Assembly: GCA_965276765.1 (NCBI GenBank)
Contig: OZ255627.1
Coordinates: forward strand, 1,674,001-1,738,000
Reading direction: 5' to 3'
Source: G965276765 sp965276765
GTDB lineage: Bacteria; Actinomycetota; Acidimicrobiia; Acidimicrobiales; Palsa-688
Length of the DNA stretch: 64,000 nucleotides
Below the pieces are notes generated by a model, which was not told the origin of the DNA, searched no databases, and saw only the letters and a list, made by a program, of their open reading frames with translations. Every line of letters starts with the position of its first letter. Within the stretch, counting starts at the first letter, position 1. The translations under genes were made by a program, and so were the position numbers. Below, one piece after another: positions 1-7,743 of this stretch.

Positions 1-1
1 C

Positions 2-46
2 CGGCAGGCCACGATCCGGGTCCGACCCCCGGGCGCCGATCGATGA
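2..46 (+). CDS. 3' end of an upstream gene (partial)
   Basis: A reading frame open from the left edge ends in TGA at 44-46, overlapping the ATG at 43 of the next gene as ATGA. Only 14 codons are visible, so no family can be recognised. By position it could be the substrate-binding S component of the ECF transporter that follows, because ECF operons often place S, A and T genes together. That is inference from context only. Confidence 0.35.
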   Translation, partial: RQATIRVRPPGADR

Positions 47-1794
47 TGGACGCCGCCATCGAGGTCGAGGATCTCTCCTTCGCCTACCGCGGCGCGGCCA
101 AGCCGACGTTGCGTCACGTCGACCTCACCTTTGGTGTCGGCGAGCTGTCGCTTGTCACCGGCGTCTCCGGGTGCGGCAAGTCGACGCTCGCCTACGCCGT
201 GGCCGGGCTGATCCCCTCGCAGATCGAGGGTCAGGTGCGAGGCCGGGTGCATTGCGCCGGGCGTCCGATCGGATCGGTCCCTGTCCACGAAGCGGCGCAA
301 TCGGTAGGGCTCGTCTTCCAAAATCCCAACCTGCAGCTGTTCCATCAGCGGGTTGAGTCGGAGGTCGCCTTCGGACCTGAGAACCTGACGTTGCCAGGCC
401 CGGAGATCCGGGCGCGGGTGGACCGAGCCCTTGCGGCCACCGGCATCTCAGATCTGCGCCGCGCCGGCGTGCCCACCCTTTCGGGCGGCCAGAAGCAGCG
501 CACGGCCATCGCAGCCACACTGGCCATGGGGTCTTCGGTCCTCGTCCTCGACGAGCCTCTCTCGGATCTCGACCCCGTTGGCGCTCAGGAGGTGATGACC
601 ACGCTTCGCCGGCTGGCGACCGACGAAGGTGTCTCCGTCGTGCTGATCGAGCATCGGGTCGACGAGGTCGTGGCGTGGTGCGACCGGGTTGTGCTTATGG
701 ATGACGGCGTCATCGTCGTCGACCGACCCGCCCGGTCGGCGTTCGCCAATCGCCTGCCGTGGACGACGAGTGGCGTCGGTTTGCCCGACATGGTGCGCGT
801 CGCCGACGCCTTCCCGGATCTGTTTGCCGGCGCCACCCCGCTGTCGGTGGCGGAAACCGCCGCCGTGCTCGTCGGCCAAGCGCCGACGCTCTCGCTGGCG
901 GAACGGCTCGGCAGCGACGGCGATCCTCACGCGAGGAGACCGAGCTCGGCGACGACGGCCGCCGTCTCGTGGGAGCACGTGGGGTTGCGTTTCGGATCCG
1001 GAGAGCCCGTGCTCGACGACGTGTCTCTTTCGGTCGAGACCGGCAGCTGGACGGCAATCGTGGGCGCCAACGGGTCGGGCAAGACGAGCCTGGTGCACAC
1101 CGCCGTCGGCCTGCAACCACCGCAGCACGGCCGGGTCAGACTCTTTGACAAGGCGGTGGATTACCGGCACATTGGGGCCCAGGCGGGCACGGCCGCCCTC
1201 CTCCTGCAGGCCGCCGACGAGATGCTCTTCTCGACGACGGTCGCGGGGGAGCTGGGCTTCGGCTTCGAGCACCGCAGGGATCCGACGCCGGCGCCTTCGC
1301 TCGACCTGGCCACCGTCACGAGCACGTTTGGGTTCACTGGCCTCGAGGAGACGAGCCCATGGGAGCTCAGCCAGGGAGGTCGCCAGCGCCTCGTCCTGGC
1401 GTCGCTGCTCGTGGGCGCGCCCGGGGTACTGATCCTCGACGAGCCCACGACCGGGCAGGACAACGAGCACAGGCGGGCCTTCATGTCATTGCTCGACGAC
1501 GTGCGGGCCACGACCGACATGACCCTGGTGATGGTCACCCACGACATGCGATCTGTCGCCAACCGGGCCGAACGCATCGTCGTGCTCGGCGACGGCCTGC
1601 CCCGCCTCGACGGCACGCCGAGGGAGGTCTTCGCCCGTCACGACGAGCTGGCCGGGTGGGGGGTGCTCCCGCCTCCGGTGGCCCGCCTGCAACACGAGCT
1701 GCTCGCTGACAGGGCCCGGTGGGTCGCCCTCGACGTGGACGAGCTGCTCGGCCTCATGGGTGCCGACCGCCGGACGATCGGGTCGTCGACGTGA
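43..1794 (+). CDS. ECF-type transporter twin ATPase (fused EcfA1/EcfA2)
   Basis: One polypeptide of 583 residues carries two ABC ATPase modules and would energise uptake by an energy-coupling-factor transporter of vitamins or metal ions. Module 1 has Walker A GVSGCGKST (about residue 41), signature LSGGQKQR (about 147) and Walker B VLVLDEP. Module 2 has Walker A GANGSGKTS (about 346), a modified signature LSQGGRQR and Walker B VLILDEPTT. A linker of about 60 residues, Ala- and Ser-rich near its end, joins them. Most ECF systems use two separate ATPases, but fused ones are known in Actinobacteria. ATG codons at 43 and 46 are both possible starts. The gene overlaps the next by GTGA, indicating translational coupling to the T component. 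The substrate cannot be told from this gene. Confidence 0.88.
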   Translation: MMDAAIEVEDLSFAYRGAAKPTLRHVDLTFGVGELSLVTGVSGCGKSTLAYAVAGLIPSQIEGQVRGRVHCAGRPIGSVPVHEAAQSVGLVFQNPNLQLFHQRVESEVAFGPENLTLPGPEIRARVDRALAATGISDLRRAGVPTLSGGQKQRTAIAATLAMGSSVLVLDEPLSDLDPVGAQEVMTTLRRLATDEGVSVVLIEHRVDEVVAWCDRVVLMDDGVIVVDRPARSAFANRLPWTTSGVGLPDMVRVADAFPDLFAGATPLSVAETAAVLVGQAPTLSLAERLGSDGDPHARRPSSATTAAVSWEHVGLRFGSGEPVLDDVSLSVETGSWTAIVGANGSGKTSLVHTAVGLQPPQHGRVRLFDKAVDYRHIGAQAGTAALLLQAADEMLFSTTVAGELGFGFEHRRDPTPAPSLDLATVTSTFGFTGLEETSPWELSQGGRQRLVLASLLVGAPGVLILDEPTTGQDNEHRRAFMSLLDDVRATTDMTLVMVTHDMRSVANRAERIVVLGDGLPRLDGTPREVFARHDELAGWGVLPPPVARLQHELLADRARWVALDVDELLGLMGADRRTIGSST

Positions 1795-2735
1795 ACCTCT
1801 TCGTCCGCACGCTCGAGGCCTATGTCCTCGTGTTCATCGTCCCCCTGGCGCTCCCCGTTGCCTTCGTCAAGCTGGTCGGGCTGGGCGGACTCCGAGACCT
1901 CGTCACCTTCGAGCCGGGTACGACGGTGCTGCACCGCATGGATCCCAGGCTCAAGGTCCTCTACCCCATCGGGTTCGGAGTACTGACTATCCTCCTCGAC
2001 TGGCAACTGATGCTCGGGGTCTTCGCCCTGAGCATCATCCCGTGGTTCATCCTCCAGCCATCACGGGCCAGGGTCCGGGTCCTGCTGACCCTTGCCATCG
2101 GACCCGCCATCGGTCTGATCTGGTCGCAGGGGCTCTTCTACCTGCCCAACCACCCGCACTTCCTCGTGCAGTTCCCTTGGACGACCTCGTGGCTGGGCTC
2201 ACCGGGGCTCACGACCTACGGTCTCAGCTACGGACTCACCCAGACGGCAAGAGTGCTCGTCGGGGTGTCGACGTCGATGATGATCCTGCTCACCACGGAC
2301 GTGTCCGACTTCATCTGGGCCTTCGAGCGCTTCCGCATGCCGCCCCAGGTCGGCTTCGCCCTCACCGCTGCCCTTCGCTTCCTGCCCGAGCTGCTGGCCA
2401 GGACCACGCTGCTCATGCAGGCCGTCCAGCTGCGCGGCTACGACCTGAGCCGGCCGAGCTGGCGCCATCCCCGAGCGTGGCCCGATTTCGTCCGTCGGGC
2501 CGGGAACTGCACCGTGCTCATTACCGTGCCCCTCCTCGTTGGCGTGCTCCGCAACACCTCGACGATGGCGATGGTCGCCGACGCCAGAGGCTTCGGCTGC
2601 AATCGCCGGCGAGGATCGATCCGAGAGCACAAGCGGAGCCGCGCCGACGTGTTCTTCTACAGCCTCCTCATCGGACTTGTCGTCGGCGCCCTCGTGCTGA
2701 CGCACTTCCATATCGGTCAGCGCCACTACGGCTGA
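1791..2735 (+). CDS. ECF transporter T component (EcfT/CbiQ family)
   Basis: This is the transmembrane coupling subunit of the ECF transporter, linking the twin ATPase to an S component. The 314-residue product has several hydrophobic segments and, in its C-terminal half, two Ala/Arg-Gly motifs, QLRGYD and DARGFG, which match the coupling-helix motifs that contact the ATPases in EcfT proteins. The GTG start at 1791 overlaps the TGA of the ATPase gene (GTGA). A longer start at 1719 would lie inside the ATPase gene and is not needed. No S component follows on this strand, so it either lies left of the window or elsewhere. Confidence 0.85.
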   Translation: MNLFVRTLEAYVLVFIVPLALPVAFVKLVGLGGLRDLVTFEPGTTVLHRMDPRLKVLYPIGFGVLTILLDWQLMLGVFALSIIPWFILQPSRARVRVLLTLAIGPAIGLIWSQGLFYLPNHPHFLVQFPWTTSWLGSPGLTTYGLSYGLTQTARVLVGVSTSMMILLTTDVSDFIWAFERFRMPPQVGFALTAALRFLPELLARTTLLMQAVQLRGYDLSRPSWRHPRAWPDFVRRAGNCTVLITVPLLVGVLRNTSTMAMVADARGFGCNRRRGSIREHKRSRADVFFYSLLIGLVVGALVLTHFHIGQRHYG

Positions 2736-2786
2736 GGGGCCGAGGCCCGCGGCCTGCGCTCGCCCCGGCCGGCGCTCCCTCGGTCC

Positions 2787-3158
2787 CTAGCGTCGGGCCG
2801 GGCGGCGAATCCGGCGATCGGCGACCCACGCCAGCGCTCTCCAACCGAGCAGGAAGAGACCGAGGAAGAGCAGAGCTACCACCACGAAGGCGGCGGCGAT
2901 GCCCTGTCCTGAAACGACCCGCAGCACCATGCCGACGACGAGGCACGCCAGCCACACGGCCACACCGATGGGGGCAAGCTCCATCGGCCGGCGCCAGGCC
3001 CGCACCGCCACCCACCCGACGGCGGCGCCAACAAGAAAGGGCCAAGCCGTCGTGGCCATGCCTCCGACGGTCACGCCGTGGGCGTGGGCCGATCGCCCGA
3101 TGGCCACGAACACGAGGATGCAGAGGAGGTCAAGTCCGCTGGCAATGACCCGTTGCAT
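2787..3158 (-). CDS. DUF3054 family membrane protein
   Basis: A 123-residue protein with four predicted hydrophobic segments, beginning MQRVIASGLDLLCILVFVAIGR. The early motif DLLCILVFVAIGR followed by HAHG is characteristic of the actinobacterial DUF3054 family, whose function is unknown. The C-terminus is Arg-rich and would lie in the cytoplasm. It converges with the ECF operon and is divergent from the molbindin gene at 3205, with 46 bases between the two starts. Confidence 0.75.
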   Translation of the reverse strand: MQRVIASGLDLLCILVFVAIGRSAHAHGVTVGGMATTAWPFLVGAAVGWVAVRAWRRPMELAPIGVAVWLACLVVGMVLRVVSGQGIAAAFVVVALLFLGLFLLGWRALAWVADRRIRRPARR

Positions 3159-3204
3159 CGACCGACAGGATAGGTCTTGGGGCGAGATGGCCTACGGTTG
3201 GGCC

Positions 3205-3414
3205 ATGAGATTGAGCGCACGCAACCAGCTCGACGGCGTCGTGGTCAGGGTCGACCACGGCTCTGTGATGTCGACGGTGGTCATCAGGCTCGCCGGAGGC
3301 CAGGAGATGGTGTCGGCCATCACCAAGGACTCGGCCGAGGGTCTCGACCTGGTCGAGGGGGACGCTGTCAAGGCCGTAATCAAGTCGACCGAGGTGATGG
3401 TGGCCAAGGACTGA
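3205..3414 (+). CDS. Single-domain molbindin (TOBE/Mop)
   Basis: The 69-residue product is one Mop/TOBE domain: MRLSARNQLDGVVV opens it and KAVIKSTEVMVAKD closes it, both diagnostic of molybdate- or tungstate-binding molbindins. Such proteins oligomerise in the cytoplasm and store or buffer oxyanions. The N-terminal SARNQL and the ITKDSAEGLDL segment match the family core. Start chosen at ATG 3205, because the size then equals a canonical molbindin. No molybdate transporter is visible next to it. Confidence 0.85.
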   Translation: MRLSARNQLDGVVVRVDHGSVMSTVVIRLAGGQEMVSAITKDSAEGLDLVEGDAVKAVIKSTEVMVAKD

Positions 3415-3486
3415 CATCACCGGAGCAGCGACATCGCGGGAGCAACGACATCGCCCACGGGTCGTTTCCTGTGGGTAGCTTGAGAT

Positions 3487-3738
3487 ATGACCGAATTCCG
3501 GCCGGCCGATCATGCCATGGGCCTCGAGCTCCAACTCGAGGAGCTGACCGAACAACGTGAGCGGGCCGTCGTCCAGGGCCGCGACGACGACGCCCGCCGG
3601 CTCACCGGCGAGATCGAGGCGCTCCAGACGGAGCTGGCTGAGACCGCCGATGTGGCCGCAAGCACACCGCCGCAGCCGGACCCCGAGCCGGTGCTGCACG
3701 ACCGCCACGAGCTCGAGGTCGACACCGAGCCGACCTGA
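3487..3738 (+). CDS. Small acidic coiled-coil protein, function unknown
   Basis: An 83-residue acidic protein. Residues 10-55 are rich in Glu, Leu, Gln and Arg in a heptad-like pattern and would form a helical coiled coil, while the tail is Pro/Glu/Asp-rich. There is no transmembrane segment or signal peptide. It lies 72 bases after molbindin and converges with cbbX, whose stop is at 3766. No family is recognised. Codon usage and the strict frame support a real gene. Confidence 0.6.
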   Translation: MTEFRPADHAMGLELQLEELTEQRERAVVQGRDDDARRLTGEIEALQTELAETADVAASTPPQPDPEPVLHDRHELEVDTEPT

Positions 3739-3765
3739 CCTCACAATCCGCCTGGGCGCCGAGGC

Positions 3766-4755
3766 TCAGGTACTGCGATCGGCCTCGTCGAACACGCGGC
3801 TCTTGCGGATGTCGTCGCCCTCGATGCGCATCAGGTCGGCCTTGCCAACGGGGCCCGTCCGTGACACCAGCCGATCGGCATGCCGGAGACGAGCCCGCTC
3901 GAGCGCATTCCTCACACTTCTGGCGTTGGCGAAGTTGGGTCGCGAGCGCCGTCTCTCCAGGTAGTCGGCGAACACGGTTTCGGCCTCGGGTGAAAGCAGG
4001 TAGCCCTGCTGGTCGAGCATCAGCTGTCCGATGGCCAACAGTTCGACGGTGCTGTAATCGGGGAAGTCCAGATGGTGGGCGATACGGGAGCTCATGCCCG
4101 GGTTGGAGTGGAAGAAGGTGTCCATGCGGTCGCGGTACCCGGCCAGGATGACGACGAGATCGGCTCGATCGTTTTCCATCGCCTGGAGGAGGATCTCGAT
4201 CGTCTCCTGCCCGTAGTCGCGTTCGTTCTCGGCCCGGTACAGGTAGTAGGCCTCGTCGATGAACAGGACTCCTCCCATCGCCCGCTTCAGCACCTCCCGG
4301 GTCTTGGGGGCGGTGTGGCCGATGTACTGGCCCACCAGGTCGTCGCGCGTGACCGAAACCACGGTGTTGGTGCGGATGTAGCCGAGACGGTGGAGCATGT
4401 CGGCCATGCGCAGCGCCACCGTCGTCTTGCCGGTCCCGGGGCTGCCGGTGAAGCACATGTGCAGCGACGGCGTCGTCGAGTCCAGGCGATAGCGGCGCCG
4501 GACCCGATCGACGAGGAGCAGCGAGGCGATCTCCTTGACCCTCGCCTTGACCGGCGCCAGCCCGACAAGTTCGGCCTCGAGGCGGTGGATGACCTCATCG
4601 ACGTCGGAAGCGGCCCGCTCGGCGGCAAGGTCCACCATTTCGTCGTCGGCCAGCCACCCGGCATCGTCGTCGGCCGCTTCTTGCGTGCCTCCCTTCGAGG
4701 GATCGGACGGCGAGGTGGCGGGGCCATTCCCCTCCCGAAGCCCCGGCGTCACCAT
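3766..4755 (-). CDS. cbbX: Red-type RuBisCO activase CbbX (AAA+ ATPase)
   Basis: CbbX removes inhibitory sugar phosphates from red-type RuBisCO by pulling on the C-terminus of the large subunit. The 329-residue product has Walker A GSPGTGKT (104-111), Walker B VLFIDEA (163-169) and a conserved VGQYIGHTAPKT pore-region segment, as in proteobacterial CbbX. It is third in the cbbL-cbbS-cbbX order, 41 bases after cbbS. The start ATG at 4755 gives a low-complexity N-terminal extension of about 30 residues compared with typical CbbX. No clear ribosome binding site precedes it, so a slightly later start is possible. The linkage confirms that the RuBisCO is of the red lineage. Confidence 0.93.
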   Translation of the reverse strand: MVTPGLREGNGPATSPSDPSKGGTQEAADDDAGWLADDEMVDLAAERAASDVDEVIHRLEAELVGLAPVKARVKEIASLLLVDRVRRRYRLDSTTPSLHMCFTGSPGTGKTTVALRMADMLHRLGYIRTNTVVSVTRDDLVGQYIGHTAPKTREVLKRAMGGVLFIDEAYYLYRAENERDYGQETIEILLQAMENDRADLVVILAGYRDRMDTFFHSNPGMSSRIAHHLDFPDYSTVELLAIGQLMLDQQGYLLSPEAETVFADYLERRRSRPNFANARSVRNALERARLRHADRLVSRTGPVGKADLMRIEGDDIRKSRVFDEADRST

Positions 4756-4796
4756 GGCAAACCCGGAGCGCCCCGGCTCGGACCGATGAGGCACCC

Positions 4797-5231
4797 TCAG
4801 GGCTCGGCGGCGTACCGCTCGCCGTGGGGGCGGTCGGCGGCGTAGGAGTGAAGGGTGTAGCGGATCTGGCGGTCGGCGCTCTCCTGGCGCTCCAGGCGAA
4901 AGCCCGGTTCGATCGCTGGGCGGTTGACGATAAAGGACAGGGCGGTCGTCTGGCGGCCGAGCGTCGAGTCGTAGGCGGTGACCCTGACGTACTGGTCGGG
5001 GAAGGCGTCCCTGCACCGCTTGACCTCGTGCATCACTGCGGCCGCGTCGTTTACGTCGAACATCGGGAGCCCCCACATCTCCCAATAGGTGTTGCGGGGA
5101 TGGGGATCGTCGGTGAGCTCGACGGCCAGGGCCCAGCCGTGGTCGATGGAGTAGCGGATCTGGGCCGTGATCTCCTCGTCGGTCAGCTCGGGAAGATAGG
5201 AGAACGTCCCCTGCGTGAGGTGCATCGTCAT
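4797..5231 (-). CDS. cbbS: RuBisCO small subunit, form IC/ID
   Basis: A 144-residue small subunit that caps the L8 core of form I RuBisCO. The N-terminal motif LTQGTFSYLPELTDEEI and the central NTYWEMWGLPMFD are hallmarks of red-type small subunits. The C-terminal extension of about 40 residues corresponds to the beta-hairpin extension typical of red-type CbbS. The ATG at 5231 overlaps the TGA of cbbL (ATGA), so the two are translationally coupled in near-equal amounts. A second in-frame ATG at 5225 is an alternative start. Confidence 0.93.
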   Translation of the reverse strand: MTMHLTQGTFSYLPELTDEEITAQIRYSIDHGWALAVELTDDPHPRNTYWEMWGLPMFDVNDAAAVMHEVKRCRDAFPDQYVRVTAYDSTLGRQTTALSFIVNRPAIEPGFRLERQESADRQIRYTLHSYAADRPHGERYAAEP

Positions 5232-6682
5232 GACGTCGGGGTGGCGACATCGGGTGTGTCGGTCGACTCGTAGTTGAATGAGATGTCGCCCCACGTCTCG
5301 ATGGCCATCTGCAGCGCCACCGAGTTGGTGGCCGCCGCCTTCAGGATCGCCGGGCCTTCGGTGACGAAATCCTTGCCTTCGTTCCTGGCCTTGATCATGG
5401 CCTCGACCGCGACCCGGTTGGCTTCGGCCCCGGCCGAGATCCCCATCGGGTGGCCAATGGTCCCACCTCCGAATTGCAACACGGTGTCCTCCCCGAGATA
5501 GTCGATGAGCTGATGCATCTGGCCGGCGTGGATGCCACCGGATGCGACGGGCATGACGCCCGGCATCGAAGCCCAGTCCTGATCGAAGTAGATGCCACGC
5601 GTCGGATCGGCGGCGACGTGGTCGAGTCGCAGGGTGTCGTAGTACCCCCTGATCATGTTGGGGTCGCCCTCGAGCTTGCCGACGACGGTGCCGGCGTGGA
5701 TGTGGTCGACGCCAAGCAACCGGCACCATTTGGCCAACACTCTGAAGCTCACGCCGTGGCTCTTCTGGCGCGTGTACGTGCCGTGGCCAGCCCTGTGCAG
5801 GTGCAGGATGACACCGTTGCGCCGAGCCCATTTGGACATAGAGCTCATGGCTGTGTACCCGATAGTCAGGTCCATCATAACGATGACACTGCCGATCTCC
5901 TTGGCGAAATCGGCTCGCTCGTACATGTCCTCCATGGTCGCCGCGGTCACGTTCAGGTAGTGACCTTTGACCTCGCCGGTCGCGGCTTGCGACCGCTGGA
6001 CCGCCTCCATGCAGTAGAGGAACCGGTCCCGCCACCGCATGAACGGCTGGCTGTTGATGTTCTCGTCGTCCTTGGTGAAGTCGAGGCCGCCGCGCAACGC
6101 CTCGTAGACGACTCGCCCGTAATTGCGCGCCGAGAGACCGAGCTTGGGTTTGGTCGTGGCCCCAAGGAGGGGGCGCCCATACTTGTTCAGGTACTCACGT
6201 TCCATCACGATCCCATGGGGCGGCCCGGGGAATGTCTTGATGTATTGCGTCGGGATCCTCATGTCCTCGAGCCGCAGAGCCTTGAGCGCCTTGAAACCAA
6301 AGACGTTGCCGATGATCGACGAAGTGAGGTTGGCGATCGAGCCCTCCTCGAACAGGTCGATGTCGTAGGCGATGAGGGCGATGTACGTGCCCTCCGCCCC
6401 GGGGACGGGATCGACCCGGTAGCACTTCGCCTGGTAATGGTCGTGGGCAGTCAACCGGTCGGTCCACACCACCGTCCAGGTCGCCGTCGACGACTCGCCG
6501 GCCACCGCCGCTCCCGCCTCGATCGGGTCCACGCCGGCCTGCGGTGTGATCCGAAAGGCGCAGAGGATGTCGCTGACCTTGGGCTCGTAGCCGGGGTCCC
6601 AGTAGCCCATCTTGGCGTAGGGCATGACCCCGGCCGCCCACCGGTCCGCCTCTCCTGGATTACCCGTCTGCGTGTCGGCCAT
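5228..6682 (-). CDS. cbbL: RuBisCO large subunit, form IC (red type)
   Basis: This enzyme carboxylates ribulose-1,5-bisphosphate in the Calvin-Benson-Bassham cycle. The 484-residue protein has the catalytic segment GATTKPKLGLS (174-184), the carbamylated lysine in DFTKDDEN (K204), the HLHRAGHGTYTR segment, loop 6 around GKLEGDP and the phosphate-binding GGIHAGQMHQL and FGGGTIGHP. The N-terminal YAKMGYWDP and the length match form IC. It leads the cbbL-cbbS-cbbX operon and is divergent from the LysR gene cbbR, with 98 bases between the starts. All active-site residues are present, so it should be functional. Confidence 0.96.
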   Translation of the reverse strand: MADTQTGNPGEADRWAAGVMPYAKMGYWDPGYEPKVSDILCAFRITPQAGVDPIEAGAAVAGESSTATWTVVWTDRLTAHDHYQAKCYRVDPVPGAEGTYIALIAYDIDLFEEGSIANLTSSIIGNVFGFKALKALRLEDMRIPTQYIKTFPGPPHGIVMEREYLNKYGRPLLGATTKPKLGLSARNYGRVVYEALRGGLDFTKDDENINSQPFMRWRDRFLYCMEAVQRSQAATGEVKGHYLNVTAATMEDMYERADFAKEIGSVIVMMDLTIGYTAMSSMSKWARRNGVILHLHRAGHGTYTRQKSHGVSFRVLAKWCRLLGVDHIHAGTVVGKLEGDPNMIRGYYDTLRLDHVAADPTRGIYFDQDWASMPGVMPVASGGIHAGQMHQLIDYLGEDTVLQFGGGTIGHPMGISAGAEANRVAVEAMIKARNEGKDFVTEGPAILKAAATNSVALQMAIETWGDISFNYESTDTPDVATPTS

Positions 6683-6780
6683 CGATCGATCGTCCTCTCC
6701 TCGTCCGCCACCATTTTGGACCGAATCACATCAGCCGTCTATTGGGAATTAGCCGCTGATACATAAGATAAAGTTGATGA
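6683..6780. promoter_or_regulatory. Divergent cbbR/cbbL control region
   Basis: The 98 bases between divergent cbbL and cbbR are locally AT-richer than their surroundings. They contain the inverted hexamers ATCAGC (6730-6735) and GCTGAT (6755-6760), separated by 19 bases and preceded by an AT-rich stretch at 6759-6777. LysR regulators of CO2 fixation bind such paired half-sites between their gene and the cbb operon. The binding assignment is inference and no -10/-35 pair is certain. Confidence 0.5.
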
Positions 6781-7683
6781 GTGACGCCGAACCAGCTGCA
6801 GACGTTTGTGACCGTTGCCGACGTCGGCTCGGTCCGAGAGGCGGCCGAGCGCCTCTTCGTGAGCCAGCCGGCCGTATCGTCGGTCCTCGCCGCCTTGCAC
6901 GAAGAGCTCGGCGTGCACCTGGTCGAGCGTGACGGGCGGGGCCTGCGGCTGACGGAGGCGGGCACCGTGCTCGCCGGCTACGGCCGGCGTCTCCTCGGGC
7001 TCTGGGACGAGGCGGTGACGGCGACAGTGGCGCGTGCCGATCCCGAGCGGGGGCGGCTGCGACTGGCCGCCGTCACGACGGCGGGAGAGCACGTCCTGCC
7101 ACCGTTGCTTGCGTCGTTTCGGACGCTCCACCCCAACGTGGAGGTGGTGTTGGAGGTGGGAAATCGCAGCCGGGTATGGGAGCTTCTGACCTTCGGAGCC
7201 GCCGACCTGGGCGTGGGAGGGCGCCCGCCGGTTGGTGGTCGCATCGTCAGCGAGGCCACGGCCGACAACGAGTTGGTGGTGGTCAGCGCCCCTCCCCTTC
7301 GCCGCCGCAAGGGCCCTCGTCGGGTCCTTCTGTCCGACCTGGCGGCCCAGACGTGGTTGGTGAGGGAACGGGGCTCGGGGACCGCGTCGACCGTCGACGA
7401 ACTGCTGGCCGAGCTCGGGATCGTGCCGCCCCGCCTCACCGTCGGGTCCAACGGCGCCATCAGGGAATCGGTCATGGTCGGTCTCGGTATCGCTCTGCTG
7501 TCGCGTCACGCGGTGGCGAGGGAGCTCGACGACGGCCGCCTCGAGGAGTGGCGCTACGGGCCGCTTCCGCTGCATCGAAGCTGGCACCTGGTGGCGAGAG
7601 GCGGAGAAGAGATCCCGGCCACGGCGGCGCTGTTTCGTGATCACGTCGCCGCCGGCGACTCCGGTTGGGTGGCTCGGCGTTGA
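6781..7683 (+). CDS. cbbR: LysR-family regulator of the cbb operon
   Basis: A 300-residue LysR-type regulator. Residues 1-60 form the winged helix (FVTVADVGSVREAAERLFVSQPAVSSVL), and the rest is a periplasmic-binding-like effector domain. The divergent position beside cbbL is the classical arrangement of CbbR, which activates the operon in response to metabolites such as NADPH or RuBP. The GTG start at 6781 gives the standard N-terminus. The 3' end runs into a set of 17-base direct repeats shared with the 3' end of the convergent phosphoribulokinase gene. Confidence 0.88.
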   Translation: MTPNQLQTFVTVADVGSVREAAERLFVSQPAVSSVLAALHEELGVHLVERDGRGLRLTEAGTVLAGYGRRLLGLWDEAVTATVARADPERGRLRLAAVTTAGEHVLPPLLASFRTLHPNVEVVLEVGNRSRVWELLTFGAADLGVGGRPPVGGRIVSEATADNELVVVSAPPLRRRKGPRRVLLSDLAAQTWLVRERGSGTASTVDELLAELGIVPPRLTVGSNGAIRESVMVGLGIALLSRHAVARELDDGRLEEWRYGPLPLHRSWHLVARGGEEIPATAALFRDHVAAGDSGWVARR

Positions 7684-7743
7684 CTGCAGCGCCGGGTTGA
7701 CTGCAGCGCCAGTTTGACTACAGCGCCGGTTTGACTACAGCGC
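7680..7743. repeat. Four 17-base direct repeats between cbbR and prk
   Basis: Units TTGACTGCAGCGCCGGG (7680), TTGACTGCAGCGCCAGT (7697), TTGACTACAGCGCCGGT (7714) and a partial fourth from 7731 follow head to tail. They start at the cbbR stop codon and run into the prk stop codon (7735-7737), so both genes end inside the array. The units look like duplications of the cbbR 3' end. No terminator hairpin is obvious between the two convergent genes. Confidence 0.85.

Noticed and set aside
448..1470. Long antisense frame opposite the ECF ATPase
   Set aside because: Arg/Gly/Asp-rich, no motif; typical shadow of a high-GC gene. The same applies to other long antisense frames, such as those opposite 25117-27252 and 35848-37575.
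7680..7743. CRISPR-like array
   Set aside because: Units are contiguous 17-mers without spacers and no cas gene is near.
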